Shown piece after piece: positions 8,651-16,478 of a stretch of 64,000 bases of DNA. The stretch is from the NCBI GenBank assembly GCA_017398045.1, contig JAFQHI010000025.1, forward strand, positions 1-64,000. Direction: 5' to 3'. The DNA comes from Alistipes sp. GTDB taxonomy: Bacteria; Bacteroidota; Bacteroidia; Bacteroidales; Rikenellaceae. Under the pieces are notes generated by a model. It made no database searches, was not told the DNA's origin, and was given only the letters and a program-made list of their open reading frames with translations. Numbering within the stretch: position 1 is the first letter of the stretch; each line of letters opens with the position of its first letter. The translations under genes were made by a program, and so were the position numbers.

Positions 8651-8872
8651 ATGGGAACTGCTTATCAAATTTGCTGCAAACATTGCGGCACACGTTTCAA
8701 CCACTCGGCCGATGCCGGCTTCGGATTTCTTCCGATGTGTGTAGGGTGCGGGGATATGGGTGGCTACATCGAAACCGAGACCTCGATTCGTTGCCCGTCG
8801 TGCCACCGCCGACTCAACAACACCCCCGAGGAGTTCAACGAACAGGTCGAGATGACCTACACGTGGGACTAA
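8651..8872 (+). CDS. small zinc-ribbon protein, function unknown
   Basis: A 73-residue protein with three Cys pairs: CKHC near residue 10, CVGC near residue 35 and CPSC near residue 54. The pattern suggests one or two zinc-knuckle folds. There is no signal peptide or membrane segment, so it is cytoplasmic. It sits between the WYL regulator and recA, with its own short upstream region holding a palindromic candidate operator. The start ATG at 8651 gives MGTAYQICCKHCG. I do not recognise a named family. Confidence 0.7.
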   Translation: MGTAYQICCKHCGTRFNHSADAGFGFLPMCVGCGDMGGYIETETSIRCPSCHRRLNNTPEEFNEQVEMTYTWD

Positions 8873-8908
8873 ATTAAGCCTCAAAGAGTAAGAAGGCAGG
8901 GATAGAAT

Positions 8909-8939
8909 TTTGAATTTTGGATTTCATTCGCTATCTTTG
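8909..8939 (+). promoter_or_regulatory. recA promoter
   Basis: TTTG (8909-8912), a 19-bp spacer and TATCTTTG (8932-8939) match the phylum consensus. The leader is about 60 nt. No LexA-like box was recognised. Confidence 0.75.
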
Positions 8940-8999
8940 AGGGTAAGTTTGCTTACAAGAAAACACAGTTGAATAATAGTATAAAAAAGATAAAATAGT

Positions 9000-10052
9000 A
9001 TGGCAGAGAAGACACAAGTAAATGCCGACAAGCTCAAGGTCTTGAACGCAGTGATGGCCAAAATCGAAAAGGATTTCGGTAAAGGCTCGATTATGCGCAT
9101 GAACAGCAACGAGGTGAACGATGTGCCGGTGATTCCGACCGGTTCGGTAACGCTCGATATGGCCCTCGGCGTAGGTGGCTACCCGAAGGGTCGCATCATC
9201 GAGATTTTCGGTCCCGAGTCGTCGGGTAAGACCACGCTGGCCATCCACGCCATCGCCGAGGCCCAGAAGGCCGGTGGTATTGCCGCCTTCATCGACGCGG
9301 AGCATGCCTTCGACAGCTACTACGCACAGAACCTGGGCGTGGATGTGGATAACCTCCTCATCTCGCAGCCCGACAACGGTGAGCAGGCCCTTGAGATTGC
9401 CGACTCGCTGATTCGCTCGAGTGCGATTGATATCATTGTCATCGACTCGGTGGCCGCCCTGACGCCCAAAGCCGAAATCGAGGGCGAGATGGGCGACTCG
9501 AAGATGGGTCTTCAGGCCCGCCTCATGTCGCAGGCCATGCGTAAACTCACCTCGTCGATTTCGAAGACGAAGACCGTCTGCATCTTCATCAACCAGCTGC
9601 GCGACAAGATTGGTGTCGTCTATGGCAACCCCGAGACCACGACGGGTGGTAACGCCCTGAAATTCTACGCCTCGGTACGCATCGACATCCGTCGTGTATC
9701 GGTCATCAAGGATGGCGAGGAGCAGCTCGGAACGCGCACCCGCGTGAAGATTGTCAAAAACAAGGTGGCCCCTCCGTTCCGTCGTGCCGAGTTCGACATC
9801 ATGTTCGGCGAGGGTATCTCGAAGATTGGCGAAATTGTTGATTTAGGTGTCGATTACGGCGTGATTAAGAAAGCCGGTTCGTGGTTCTCGTATGGCGAGA
9901 AGAAGATTGGCCAGGGCCGCGACTCGGTGAAAGAGCTGCTGAAGCAGGACCAGGAGTTCTGCAACAAGATTGAGGCCGAGATTCGCGAGGCGATGAAGGC
10001 CGAGAAGGAGGCACAACGCGGTGGCTCGAAGGCCGCCACGGAGGAGGAGTAA
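9000..10052 (+). CDS. recA: recombinase RecA
   Basis: A 350-residue RecA of usual length. It forms ATP-dependent filaments on single-stranded DNA, catalyses strand exchange and triggers SOS-type autocleavage. Walker A GPESSGKT (71-78), Walker [11 protein letters not shown], the L1/L2 DNA-binding loops and the signature ALKFYASVR-type block are intact. The C-terminal tail is acidic and charged ([18 protein letters not shown]). The gene has a consensus promoter and is followed 73 bp later by a (p)ppGpp synthetase gene in the same orientation. Confidence 0.97.
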   Translation: MAEKTQVNADKLKVLNAVMAKIEKDFGKGSIMRMNSNEVNDVPVIPTGSVTLDMALGVGGYPKGRIIEIFGPESSGKTTLAIHAIAEAQKAGGIAAFIDAEHAFDSYYAQNLGVDVDNLLISQPDNGEQALEIADSLIRSSAIDIIVIDSVAALTPKAEIEGEMGDSKMGLQARLMSQAMRKLTSSISKTKTVCIFINQLRDKIGVVYGNPETTTGGNALKFYASVRIDIRRVSVIKDGEEQLGTRTRVKIVKNKVAPPFRRAEFDIMFGEGISKIGEIVDLGVDYGVIKKAGSWFSYGEKKIGQGRDSVKELLKQDQEFCNKIEAEIREAMKAEKEAQRGGSKAATEEE

Positions 10053-10079
10053 GCTCCTTATAAACAACAAGTAAAACAA

Positions 10080-10114
10080 CGTCAGCTCGACCCGAAAGGG
10101 GAGGGCTGGCGTAA
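10080..10114 (+). other. intercistronic hairpin between recA and the (p)ppGpp synthetase gene
   Basis: CGTCAGC pairs with GCTGGCG around an inner CCC-GAAA-GGG stem-loop. No T run follows, so it is not a classical terminator. It lies just before the next ATG (10126). Confidence 0.4.
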
Positions 10115-10125
10115 CATGGTTATAT

Positions 10126-12330
10126 ATGGGTTATACGGCCGAAGACGAACTGTTGATTAAGGAAAAGTGGGACGACCTGCTCTATTCCTGTACAAGAATC
10201 TGCAAGAACGACGAGGATTGGAACTTCATCAAACGAGCCTTTTTCCTCGCCAAGGAGGCACACGCGGGGGTCAGACGACGCTCCGGTGAGCCATATCTGT
10301 TGCACCCGATTGCGGTGGCCAAGATTGCCGTCGATGAAATCGGATTGGGCGTTAAGTCGGTCGTTGCCTCGCTGCTGCACGACGTGGTGGAGGACACCGA
10401 ATACACGGTCGAGGATATGGAGCGCATCTTCGGACAGAAGATTGCCTCGATGGTCGATGGCCTGACAAAGATGTCGGGCGTCTTCAATGCCGACACCTCG
10501 GAGCAGGCCGAATATTTCCGCAAGGTGCTGCTGACCCTCTCGGACGATGTACGCGTGATTCTGATTAAGATTGCCGACCGCCTGCACAATATGCGCACGC
10601 TGGGGGCCATGCCGATGAACAAGCAGATTAAAATCACGGGCGAGACGATTTACCTCTTCGCACCGCTGGCTCACCGCCTTGGTCTGTACGCCATCAAAAC
10701 CGAGCTGGAGGACCTCTGCATGAAGTATCGCTTCCCGCAGCAGTATGCCGAAATCAAGCAGAAGCTGGCCGACACGGATGCCAACCGTCGCGAATACATC
10801 GAGAAGTTCTGCGCACCGATTAAGGAGGCCCTCGACCGCGACAACTTCAACTACGAGATTGCAGGGCGCGTGAAGAGCGTCTATTCGATTTGGAGCAAGA
10901 TGCAACGCAAGCAGATTCCCTTTGAGGAGATTTACGACCTGTTTGCCATCCGCATCGTCTTTAAGTCGTTGCCCTTCCCCTCCGAGAAGACCCAATGCTG
11001 GCAAATCTACTCGACCATCACGGATATCTACACCCCCAAGCCCGACCGTCTGCGCGATTGGATTTCGATGCCCAAAGCCAACGGTTACGAGGCACTACAT
11101 TCGACCGTTATGGGCCCCGACGGAGTATGGGTCGAGGTGCAGATTCGCACCCAGCGCATGGAGGATATTGCCGAGCGTGGCTTTGCCGCCCACTGGAAAT
11201 ACAAGCAGGCCGAGGGCGATGTGGACGAGTTCGACAAGTGGCTGAACCAGATTCGTGCCGCCCTGAACAGCCCCACGGAGAATGCCGTCGATTTCCTCGA
11301 CAACTTCAAACTCTCACTCTACACCTCTGAAATCGTAGTCTTTACGCCCAAAGGCGAATCGCGCAAGATGCCCTTCGGCTCCACCGCGCTGGATTTCGCC
11401 TACGACATCCACTCGAAGATTGGCAACAGTGCCATCGGTGCGAAAATCAACCACGAGTTGAAGCCCATCACGACCCAGATTCAGAGTGGCGATCAAATCG
11501 AAATCATCACCTCCGACAACGCCAAACCGAAGGCCGAGTGGCTCGATGTGGTTACGACGGGTAAGGCCAAGCAGTCGATTAAGAATTTCCTTAAGCGCGA
11601 ACGCCAGAACAACATCGAGCGCGGTATGGAGATGCTGGAGCAGAAGATGCAACAGCTTAATATCCAGCTCAATGGCCATGTGTTGCGCAAAATCATTCCG
11701 GCCTACGAGAGTACGACCAAGGAGGAGCTGTACACGAAAATCGGTGCCGGCATCATATCGCTCGACGACCTGGAGAAGATTCTCAAAGAGAATTCGGGCC
11801 GTAAATTGCTCAAATTCTGGACTTTCTTAATTCCCCAGAAGAAGAGCAACACGCCCTCCGAAGAGCAGAAGGAGAGCGCGAAAACGACCAACAAGGAGGC
11901 ACACGCCCAACAATTCGAGGTGGCCGAGTGCTGCCATCCGATTCCGGGCGATAAGGTGGTGGGCTATCACGACCCGCTGACGGACAAAATCATTGTCCAC
12001 AAAGCCACGTGCGACGAGTTGAACCGCCTGGCGGCCCAGCATGGCAAAAATATTGTCAAGGAGGAGATTCAGTGGTCGCGCCAAAAGGCAATGTCCTACC
12101 TCGTGACAGCCGAGTTGCGCGGCATCGACCGCAAGGGCATCCTGATGGACCTGGCCCGCATCATCAGTGGCGATTTCAACATCAACATCCGCGAAATCAA
12201 TATCAAGAGCCACGCCGGCATCTTTGAAGGCAATTTGAGCCTCTACGTAAAGGATGTCGAGAGTTTGAATGCCGTGATGGATAAGATGCGCCAAGTAAAG
12301 GGCATCGAGAGCATAAAACGCACATTATAA
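10126..12330 (+). CDS. bifunctional (p)ppGpp synthetase/hydrolase (RelA/SpoT family)
   Basis: A 734-residue long RSH protein controlling the stringent response. The N-terminal HD hydrolase domain is intact, with the metal-binding pair His85-Asp86 in LLHDVVED and the later ADRLHNMRTL block. The synthetase domain holds the YDLFAIRIV block and NGYEALHSTV...VEVQIRT motif. A TGS domain (about residues 395-460), a zinc-finger-like region with CCHPIPGD and a C-terminal ACT domain follow. Intact HD and synthetase motifs predict both activities. The start at ATG 10126 lies just after an intercistronic hairpin downstream of recA. Confidence 0.95.
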   Translation: MGYTAEDELLIKEKWDDLLYSCTRICKNDEDWNFIKRAFFLAKEAHAGVRRRSGEPYLLHPIAVAKIAVDEIGLGVKSVVASLLHDVVEDTEYTVEDMERIFGQKIASMVDGLTKMSGVFNADTSEQAEYFRKVLLTLSDDVRVILIKIADRLHNMRTLGAMPMNKQIKITGETIYLFAPLAHRLGLYAIKTELEDLCMKYRFPQQYAEIKQKLADTDANRREYIEKFCAPIKEALDRDNFNYEIAGRVKSVYSIWSKMQRKQIPFEEIYDLFAIRIVFKSLPFPSEKTQCWQIYSTITDIYTPKPDRLRDWISMPKANGYEALHSTVMGPDGVWVEVQIRTQRMEDIAERGFAAHWKYKQAEGDVDEFDKWLNQIRAALNSPTENAVDFLDNFKLSLYTSEIVVFTPKGESRKMPFGSTALDFAYDIHSKIGNSAIGAKINHELKPITTQIQSGDQIEIITSDNAKPKAEWLDVVTTGKAKQSIKNFLKRERQNNIERGMEMLEQKMQQLNIQLNGHVLRKIIPAYESTTKEELYTKIGAGIISLDDLEKILKENSGRKLLKFWTFLIPQKKSNTPSEEQKESAKTTNKEAHAQQFEVAECCHPIPGDKVVGYHDPLTDKIIVHKATCDELNRLAAQHGKNIVKEEIQWSRQKAMSYLVTAELRGIDRKGILMDLARIISGDFNINIREINIKSHAGIFEGNLSLYVKDVESLNAVMDKMRQVKGIESIKRTL

Positions 12331-12348
12331 GCCAAAAAGCAGGGTAGT

Positions 12349-12840
12349 ATGGAGGATATTATCATTGTCGTCTGGGTTGCCATGATTATCATCGGCTCGC
12401 TCATCAACGCCGCCAACAAGCGACGCGCACAAGAGTCTGCCGACGAGGAACAACTCCCCACGCCGGAGGAGATAAGGGAGATTTTGCAACCCGCGCAGCC
12501 CTCCGTACAGCCCCAAACGGCCACCAAACGCCCCGCCAAGCCCGCCTATGAGACGCTGGAGGGCCGTTCTATCGAGTCGGAATCGCTGGAGCAGATAAAT
12601 CCGCGCGATTTTGCCAAGCGAACGAACTTCAAGCACGCGAAGGGAAAGGCTATGCCCGTTCGCACGCCCAACAAAGCACAGCGGGCCAACACTGTCACGC
12701 ACCCCCATATCGCCACGCCACAACGCCCCAATCCCGCCATCAAGGGGGAGGAGGCGCATGAGCTGACGCGCGATTTCGACCTGGAGCGTGCCGTGGTATA
12801 TAGCGAAATCCTGAAGCCGAAATTCCAGGAGTACGAATAA
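12349..12840 (+). CDS. small single-span membrane protein, conserved type, function unknown
   Basis: A 163-residue protein with an N-terminal hydrophobic helix (residues 3-20, IIIVVWVAMIIIGSL). A long Pro/Lys/Glu-rich, probably disordered cytoplasmic region follows. The end FDLERAVVYSEILKPKF resembles a short C-terminal motif I associate with small Bacteroidota proteins. It begins 18 bp after the (p)ppGpp synthetase gene and is probably co-transcribed with it and the following HIT gene. Confidence 0.7.
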   Translation: MEDIIIVVWVAMIIIGSLINAANKRRAQESADEEQLPTPEEIREILQPAQPSVQPQTATKRPAKPAYETLEGRSIESESLEQINPRDFAKRTNFKHAKGKAMPVRTPNKAQRANTVTHPHIATPQRPNPAIKGEEAHELTRDFDLERAVVYSEILKPKFQEYE

Positions 12841-12935
12841 CGACAGCGGGTATGAAACTCAAACAGCTCGTGAATGTTCAAGAGCAACTCACGGACCTTC
12901 CGCAAGCAATTACAACCATTCAACAAAATAAGAGT

Positions 12936-13322
12936 ATGGCATCCATTTTTTCACGCATCGTAGCGGGCGAGATTCCCTCGTATAAGATTGCCGAGGACGA
13001 CCGATTCTACGCCTTTTTAGACATCAATCCGCTCACCAAGGGGCATACGCTCGTCATCCCGAAGCAGGAGATTGACTACCTGTTCGACCTCGACGACGAG
13101 ACGATAGGCGACATGATGATATTCGCAAAAGGGGTAGCGAAGAAGATTAAACAAAATATCGACTGCGCGCGTGTAGCCGTGGTGGTTTTAGGCATGGAAG
13201 TACCGCACGCACACATCCATTTAATCCCCATTCAGAGCGAAAAAGACGTCGATTTCCACCGCGAAAAGCTGGTTTTAACGCCGGATGAGTTCCGCGAAAT
13301 TGTAGATAAAATCACCAAATAG
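12936..13322 (+). CDS. HIT family protein (histidine triad nucleotide hydrolase)
   Basis: A 128-residue HIT protein when started at ATG 12936 (MASIFSRIVAGEIPSYK), which matches the usual HinT N-terminus; the frame is open from 12852 but the extra 28 residues are atypical. The catalytic triad HAHIHL is at residues 91-96, and the GHTLVIPK strand is typical. The family hydrolyses nucleoside phosphoramidates and dinucleotides. It is the last gene of the probable operon and is followed by a strong terminator. Confidence 0.92.
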   Translation: MASIFSRIVAGEIPSYKIAEDDRFYAFLDINPLTKGHTLVIPKQEIDYLFDLDDETIGDMMIFAKGVAKKIKQNIDCARVAVVVLGMEVPHAHIHLIPIQSEKDVDFHREKLVLTPDEFREIVDKITK

Positions 13323-13356
13323 GGGACTGTTTACAACTTTATAAGTTGCTGATTAA

Positions 13357-13396
13357 ATGCCGAGTAGGGATGCTAAAAACCTACTCGGCATCTTTG
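13357..13396 (+). terminator. terminator after the HIT gene
   Basis: ATGCCGAGTAGG (13357-13368) and CCTACTCGGCAT (13380-13391) form a perfect 12-bp stem with an 11-base A-rich loop, followed by CTTTG. Confidence 0.75.
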
Positions 13397-13490
13397 TATT
13401 TAACATAATGTTTGCTGAAAAATTTTTCCACAAAATTTTTGTTCGATAAGGTGTTAAAATTCCTTCAAAACACCGAAAATTCAGACAATT

Positions 13491-13558
13491 TTACATTTGT
13501 AATTACATTTGTAAATCACGCGAAAGCCGTAAAATTCCATTTGTAATTACAAAAGTAA
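13491..13558. repeat. tandem TTACATTTGTAA palindromes
   Basis: TTACATTTGTAA occurs at 13491-13502 and again directly at 13503-13514. TTCCATTTGTAA (13535-13546) is followed directly by TTACAAAAGTAA (13547-13558). All are variants of one palindrome TTACAnnTGTAA, arranged as two abutting pairs. Confidence 0.7.
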
Positions 13559-13912
13559 ATTTATCAGGCTGTTGAAAACCCGATAATTATACAAAAGGAA
13601 AGTGGGGCAGTAGGGGAGTCAGACCCAACAAAATAGCCCGCAACCCAATAGTTCAATTATTAAATTTAGGCAATTATACAACTCAAAACCAACTATTTAC
13701 AAAATTTATATCAAGTAAAATCCGCAACAGAGGGCATCTTAAGCGCGATTTCGAGATTAGTCATAAATTAGCCTATATAATACACGTTATTGCGCTATTT
13801 TCAAGCATTTTACACCGTTTTACATAAAGTTAAATAGAGATTAAGCGTTGCAGGTAGATTTTACCATATTATATTTTTAACAGATGTAAACTTTATCAAC
13901 AACGATTAACAT

Positions 13913-13969
13913 TTTACAAATGTGTAATTTTCTTGTTTTACAAAAGAAAAGTTTTTATATTTGTAAAAA
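13913..13969 (+). promoter_or_regulatory. XRE gene promoter overlapped by TTTACAAA operator-like sites
   Basis: TTG (13933-13935), a 20-bp spacer and TATATTTG (13956-13963) form the promoter. TTTACAAATGTGTAA (13913-13927) lies upstream, TTTTACAAAAG (13937-13947) lies in the spacer, and TTTGTAAAA overlaps the -7 box. This layout suggests autorepression. Confidence 0.55.
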
Positions 13970-13978
13970 ATTCACCTT

Positions 13979-14437
13979 ATGCAGCAAAAATTGCGTGATT
14001 TGATGACAAGCGAGCAGTTGAAGTCGGGACAGCTCGCCGAAGCGTTGGGTATCAACCCTGCCGCTGTTTCTCATATTCTGGCCGGACGCAACAAACCGGG
14101 CTTCGAATTGTTGCAGAAAATCCTGCGTCGTTTTCCGCGCCTGAATCCCGATTGGTTGCTGCTCGACGAGGGGCCGATGTATCGTGAAGCAGCGACCGCG
14201 GAGCCGAGTTCGGCAAAACAACCCGTCCCGTCCAATGACGATAGCTCCGTGATGCAGACGCCGAGCAACTCGCTCTTCGCACAAATGACCACCTCACCGG
14301 AGCCGACTCGACCCGTTGCCGACAGTTCGGTTCAACAGGCGGTCAGTGCTGCGACTTCGCACAACGCCTCGCGCGTCGCCCGCATCGTCATCTTTTACGA
14401 CGACCAGACTTTCGAGAGCTTCACTCCGAACAGATAA
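13979..14437 (+). CDS. XRE-family HTH transcriptional regulator
   Basis: A 152-residue protein. Residues of about 15-60 form a Cro/C1-type helix-turn-helix (SGQLAEALGINPAAVSHILA) followed by NPDWLLLDEGPMY, which is typical of Bacteroidota XRE regulators. The middle is Ser/Thr/Pro-rich and disordered. The C-terminus VARIVIFYDDQTFESFTP is a short conserved strand motif seen in the same regulator group. It probably binds the TTTACAAA-type sites covering its own promoter (inferred). No partner gene is obvious; the downstream gap is full of hairpins. Confidence 0.85.
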   Translation: MQQKLRDLMTSEQLKSGQLAEALGINPAAVSHILAGRNKPGFELLQKILRRFPRLNPDWLLLDEGPMYREAATAEPSSAKQPVPSNDDSSVMQTPSNSLFAQMTTSPEPTRPVADSSVQQAVSAATSHNASRVARIVIFYDDQTFESFTPNR

Positions 14438-14823
14438 TTTCAGCCGACGAAGCGACAACCCCAAAGCGGCCATCCGACAAGAGGAATTTTCAGGCGTGTG
14501 ATTTTCGACACCGGACATTCGTTGGCGAGTGTGAGGATTTCGGGAACGCCAACGCTACAATCGCCTTGTCGGATGACCGTCTATTTTTCGCGTATTTCGA
14601 CCGAGTGGTCACGCCGTTTTCAAATACGCGATTCTCGGAGGGTTAAATTTTACGCTTTTGTGAGTGCATTTTCCTCACAAAAAGAGCGTTCTTCAATCCG
14701 CGCAACATCCCAATCAGCCTCACACACTCCCCTAACCCCGCTTTTTTCCCTTTTGAAATAATATATATATTATGTTAAATCGCGTGTGGGTGGGGATGTT
14801 CTATTAACTTTTGAGTGTACCCC
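14438..14823. other. intergenic hairpin cluster
   Basis: No credible gene. CATCCGACAAG (14471-14481) pairs with CTTGTCGGATG (14565-14575). That outer stem encloses GTTGGCG (14521-14527) pairing with CGCCAAC (14547-14553) and a small GTGT/ACAC hairpin. Next, CGCGTATTT (14589-14597) pairs with AAATACGCG (14622-14630). Then ACGC plus TTTTGTGAG (14652-14664) pairs with CTCACAAAA and GCGT (14674-14689). After 14700 there is a C-rich then AT-rich stretch with nothing recognisable. Confidence 0.6.
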
Positions 14824-14907
14824 ATGGAGAAAAGTTATTTGTCGGAACCAAAGACGGCAGGAAAAATTGCAAATGTGTTTCGGCAGAACAAAGACAGCAG
14901 GAAATGA
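14824..14907 (+). CDS. possible 27-codon mini-ORF overlapping the next ORF
   Basis: ATG 14824 opens MEKSYLSEPKTAGKIANVFR and seven more residues, then TGA at 14905-14907. The stop overlaps the ATG at 14904 of the following small ORF (ATGA), an arrangement typical of translational coupling. It is basic and soluble. No family is recognised and it could be a remnant. Confidence 0.3.
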   Translation: MEKSYLSEPKTAGKIANVFRQNKDSRK

Positions 14908-15068
14908 GTATCGGCGAAATCGTCACAATGGATGATCTCAACACTTTTGGCATAGATAGTGTAAAGATTATCTCAACACACGAAACAAACGGTAGCGGTG
15001 AACCGATATACAAAATTGTGTTTACACAGACCTATTACGAAGATTTTACAACCTTCGTTGCCGAATAA
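14904..15068 (+). CDS. small hypothetical protein
   Basis: A 54-residue ORF starting MSIGEIVTMDDLNTFGIDSV and rich in beta-type residues. The same frame is open from a TTG at 14811, giving 85 residues. ATG 14904 is preferred because it follows an AGGAA stretch and overlaps the stop of the mini-ORF before it. A 40-bp-spaced direct repeat (AAAGACRGCAGGAAA at 14850 and 14890) lies in front of the start. A very strong terminator follows at once, which supports transcription of this locus. Function unknown. Confidence 0.45.
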   Translation: MSIGEIVTMDDLNTFGIDSVKIISTHETNGSGEPIYKIVFTQTYYEDFTTFVAE

Positions 15069-15108
15069 AAAAGCACCTCAAAGCCACACACGGCTTTGAG
15101 GTGCTTTT
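15069..15108. terminator. strong bidirectional terminator
   Basis: AAAAGCACCTCAAAGCC (15069-15085) and GGCTTTGAGGTGCTTTT (15092-15108) form a perfect 17-bp stem with a 6-base loop. It separates the small ORF (+) and the fimbrillin-like gene (-). Confidence 0.9.
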
Positions 15109-15128
15109 AAGTTAGTACGCTATCCTAT

Positions 15129-16457
15129 TTAGAAGGTCGTAATCGTGCGGCAACGAATCTGTGCGCTCGTGACTGCATAATTGGCCCCCGTATCGGGTTT
15201 CTCAAACAGCACGGCACCCATCATTTTGGTCGAGCTAGTCGGCAAACTCGTTAGCGTAGATGAGGTGTAGCCCGAATCCCAATCGCCCGTCAGGGTAAAC
15301 TGCACACCACCGTTGGCGACCATGGCCGTATTGAGTTGCGGAGCCACGCGAGCCAACACGTGCAACTCGTCCAAGGCAGGAATATACCACACGCTGCTCC
15401 GGTGAGGCATCGGATAGTAGGAGCTATAGGTAGCACCCGAAGCCCAAAGTTGCGCCTTATTATAGAGACCATCCGTGTAGCTCGTGCAGTTGTCGAGGTA
15501 GTTGGAGGTGCCGTAGCCATAGTAGCCCTGATACTCGTCGAGCGAGACGATTTTACCATGCTGACCGGTGGCATCGACCTCATAGACAATACCTTTCACC
15601 GTGCCGTTCTCGTACAAATCGCCCACCTCATAGACGCGGCCATTGGCTGCATAGGTCACAGCAGCGATGCTACTCATCACCGAGCGACGCACCGAAAGGG
15701 TGAAATCGGAGGCCTGCAGGGTCATCGTGTTGCGCTCCGCATCCTGAATCACGAACTTGATTCCCTTGTAGTCGCCCTCCGGCACAGCCAGATAGAACGA
15801 GGTTACGCGGCGCGGCGACAAGGCAGCCGAAAGGCCGGTCAGCGCGACCGTCGATGCGCCCTCGCTGAGGGTGGTCACTACCCCACTTTCGCTCACCTCG
15901 GCCTGCATCGTACCGCTCACGAAATCGCCATCCAAGGCCTCGAAGGTAATCTTCTCGATGGTGGCCGAGCCAAGCAACTGCAAGCGCACAAGACCACACA
16001 AGTTCTTGAACGAGAAGTTCTTGCCATCCTTGCTGTAAGCCGCCATCGGAGCATACTCCAACAGGTAATCGGCTCCCGGGTAGAGCTGTTCTGTAGGCAG
16101 TTCGATGCTCAACTTACCCTCGGCAAATTGGGTCGTGGCCATATAGGGATAATAGGCCACATAGGCACCGGCAGCGAGCGCACCGGTTCCAGAAAAATCG
16201 ACCGACGAACCGCTCTGCGAGGTGGTAAACATCTTATTCGACACGCCGGCACCATAGACACCAATCATATCGCCTGCAACCCACGAGGTTTTGTATCCGT
16301 TGTCGGTAGCCTCGCCCAACGTGGTACGGCTGGCATTGTCAATCGTTGCGTGAATCGTGTAAGGGCTTTGAGCGTCCGACTCAACACCCGTCTCGGAGCA
16401 AGCACCAAAGAAACACAAGAGGCTCGTCATCAGAGCCATAAAGCTAAACTTTTTCAT
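15129..16457 (-). CDS. fimbrillin-like surface lipoprotein
   Basis: A 442-residue SPII lipoprotein (lipobox CFFGAC, Cys20). The N-terminal half looks like the fimbrillin/Mfa fold of Bacteroidota: a short linker, then an ATIDNASRTTLGEA strand and WVAGDMIGVYG, which are hallmark blocks. The C-terminal half is rich in Tyr, Ser and Thr and contains YIPALDELHVLARVAPQLN and a MMGAVLFEKPD block, resembling DUF1566-like or major-paralogous domains. It is the second gene after a 45-codon peptide gene sharing one promoter and a long structured leader. Likely exported to the cell surface; adhesive or structural role is inferred. Confidence 0.75.
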   Translation of the reverse strand: MKKFSFMALMTSLLCFFGACSETGVESDAQSPYTIHATIDNASRTTLGEATDNGYKTSWVAGDMIGVYGAGVSNKMFTTSQSGSSVDFSGTGALAAGAYVAYYPYMATTQFAEGKLSIELPTEQLYPGADYLLEYAPMAAYSKDGKNFSFKNLCGLVRLQLLGSATIEKITFEALDGDFVSGTMQAEVSESGVVTTLSEGASTVALTGLSAALSPRRVTSFYLAVPEGDYKGIKFVIQDAERNTMTLQASDFTLSVRRSVMSSIAAVTYAANGRVYEVGDLYENGTVKGIVYEVDATGQHGKIVSLDEYQGYYGYGTSNYLDNCTSYTDGLYNKAQLWASGATYSSYYPMPHRSSVWYIPALDELHVLARVAPQLNTAMVANGGVQFTLTGDWDSGYTSSTLTSLPTSSTKMMGAVLFEKPDTGANYAVTSAQIRCRTITTF

Positions 16458-16478
16458 CGTTCGTCTCTATTCGTTTGG

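Larger units (their letters stand above)
13392..13978. other. AT-rich 590-bp intergenic region with operator-like repeats
   Basis: No plausible gene. It holds tandem palindromic 12-mers near 13491-13558, scattered TTTACA/TGTAAA half-sites, and two one-mismatch DnaA-box-like 9-mers (TTTTCCACA near 13425, TTATCAACA near 13893). The 3' end is the promoter of the XRE gene. Confidence 0.6.

Noticed and set aside
12852-12935. 28-residue N-terminal extension of the HIT protein
   Set aside because: The HIT fold starts at MASIFSRIV (12936); the extension is not like HIT proteins and probably is intercistronic DNA.
13489-13560. CRISPR-like short repeats
   Set aside because: The 12-mers abut or are 20 bp apart, are palindromic and have no spacer series or cas genes; operators are a better reading.
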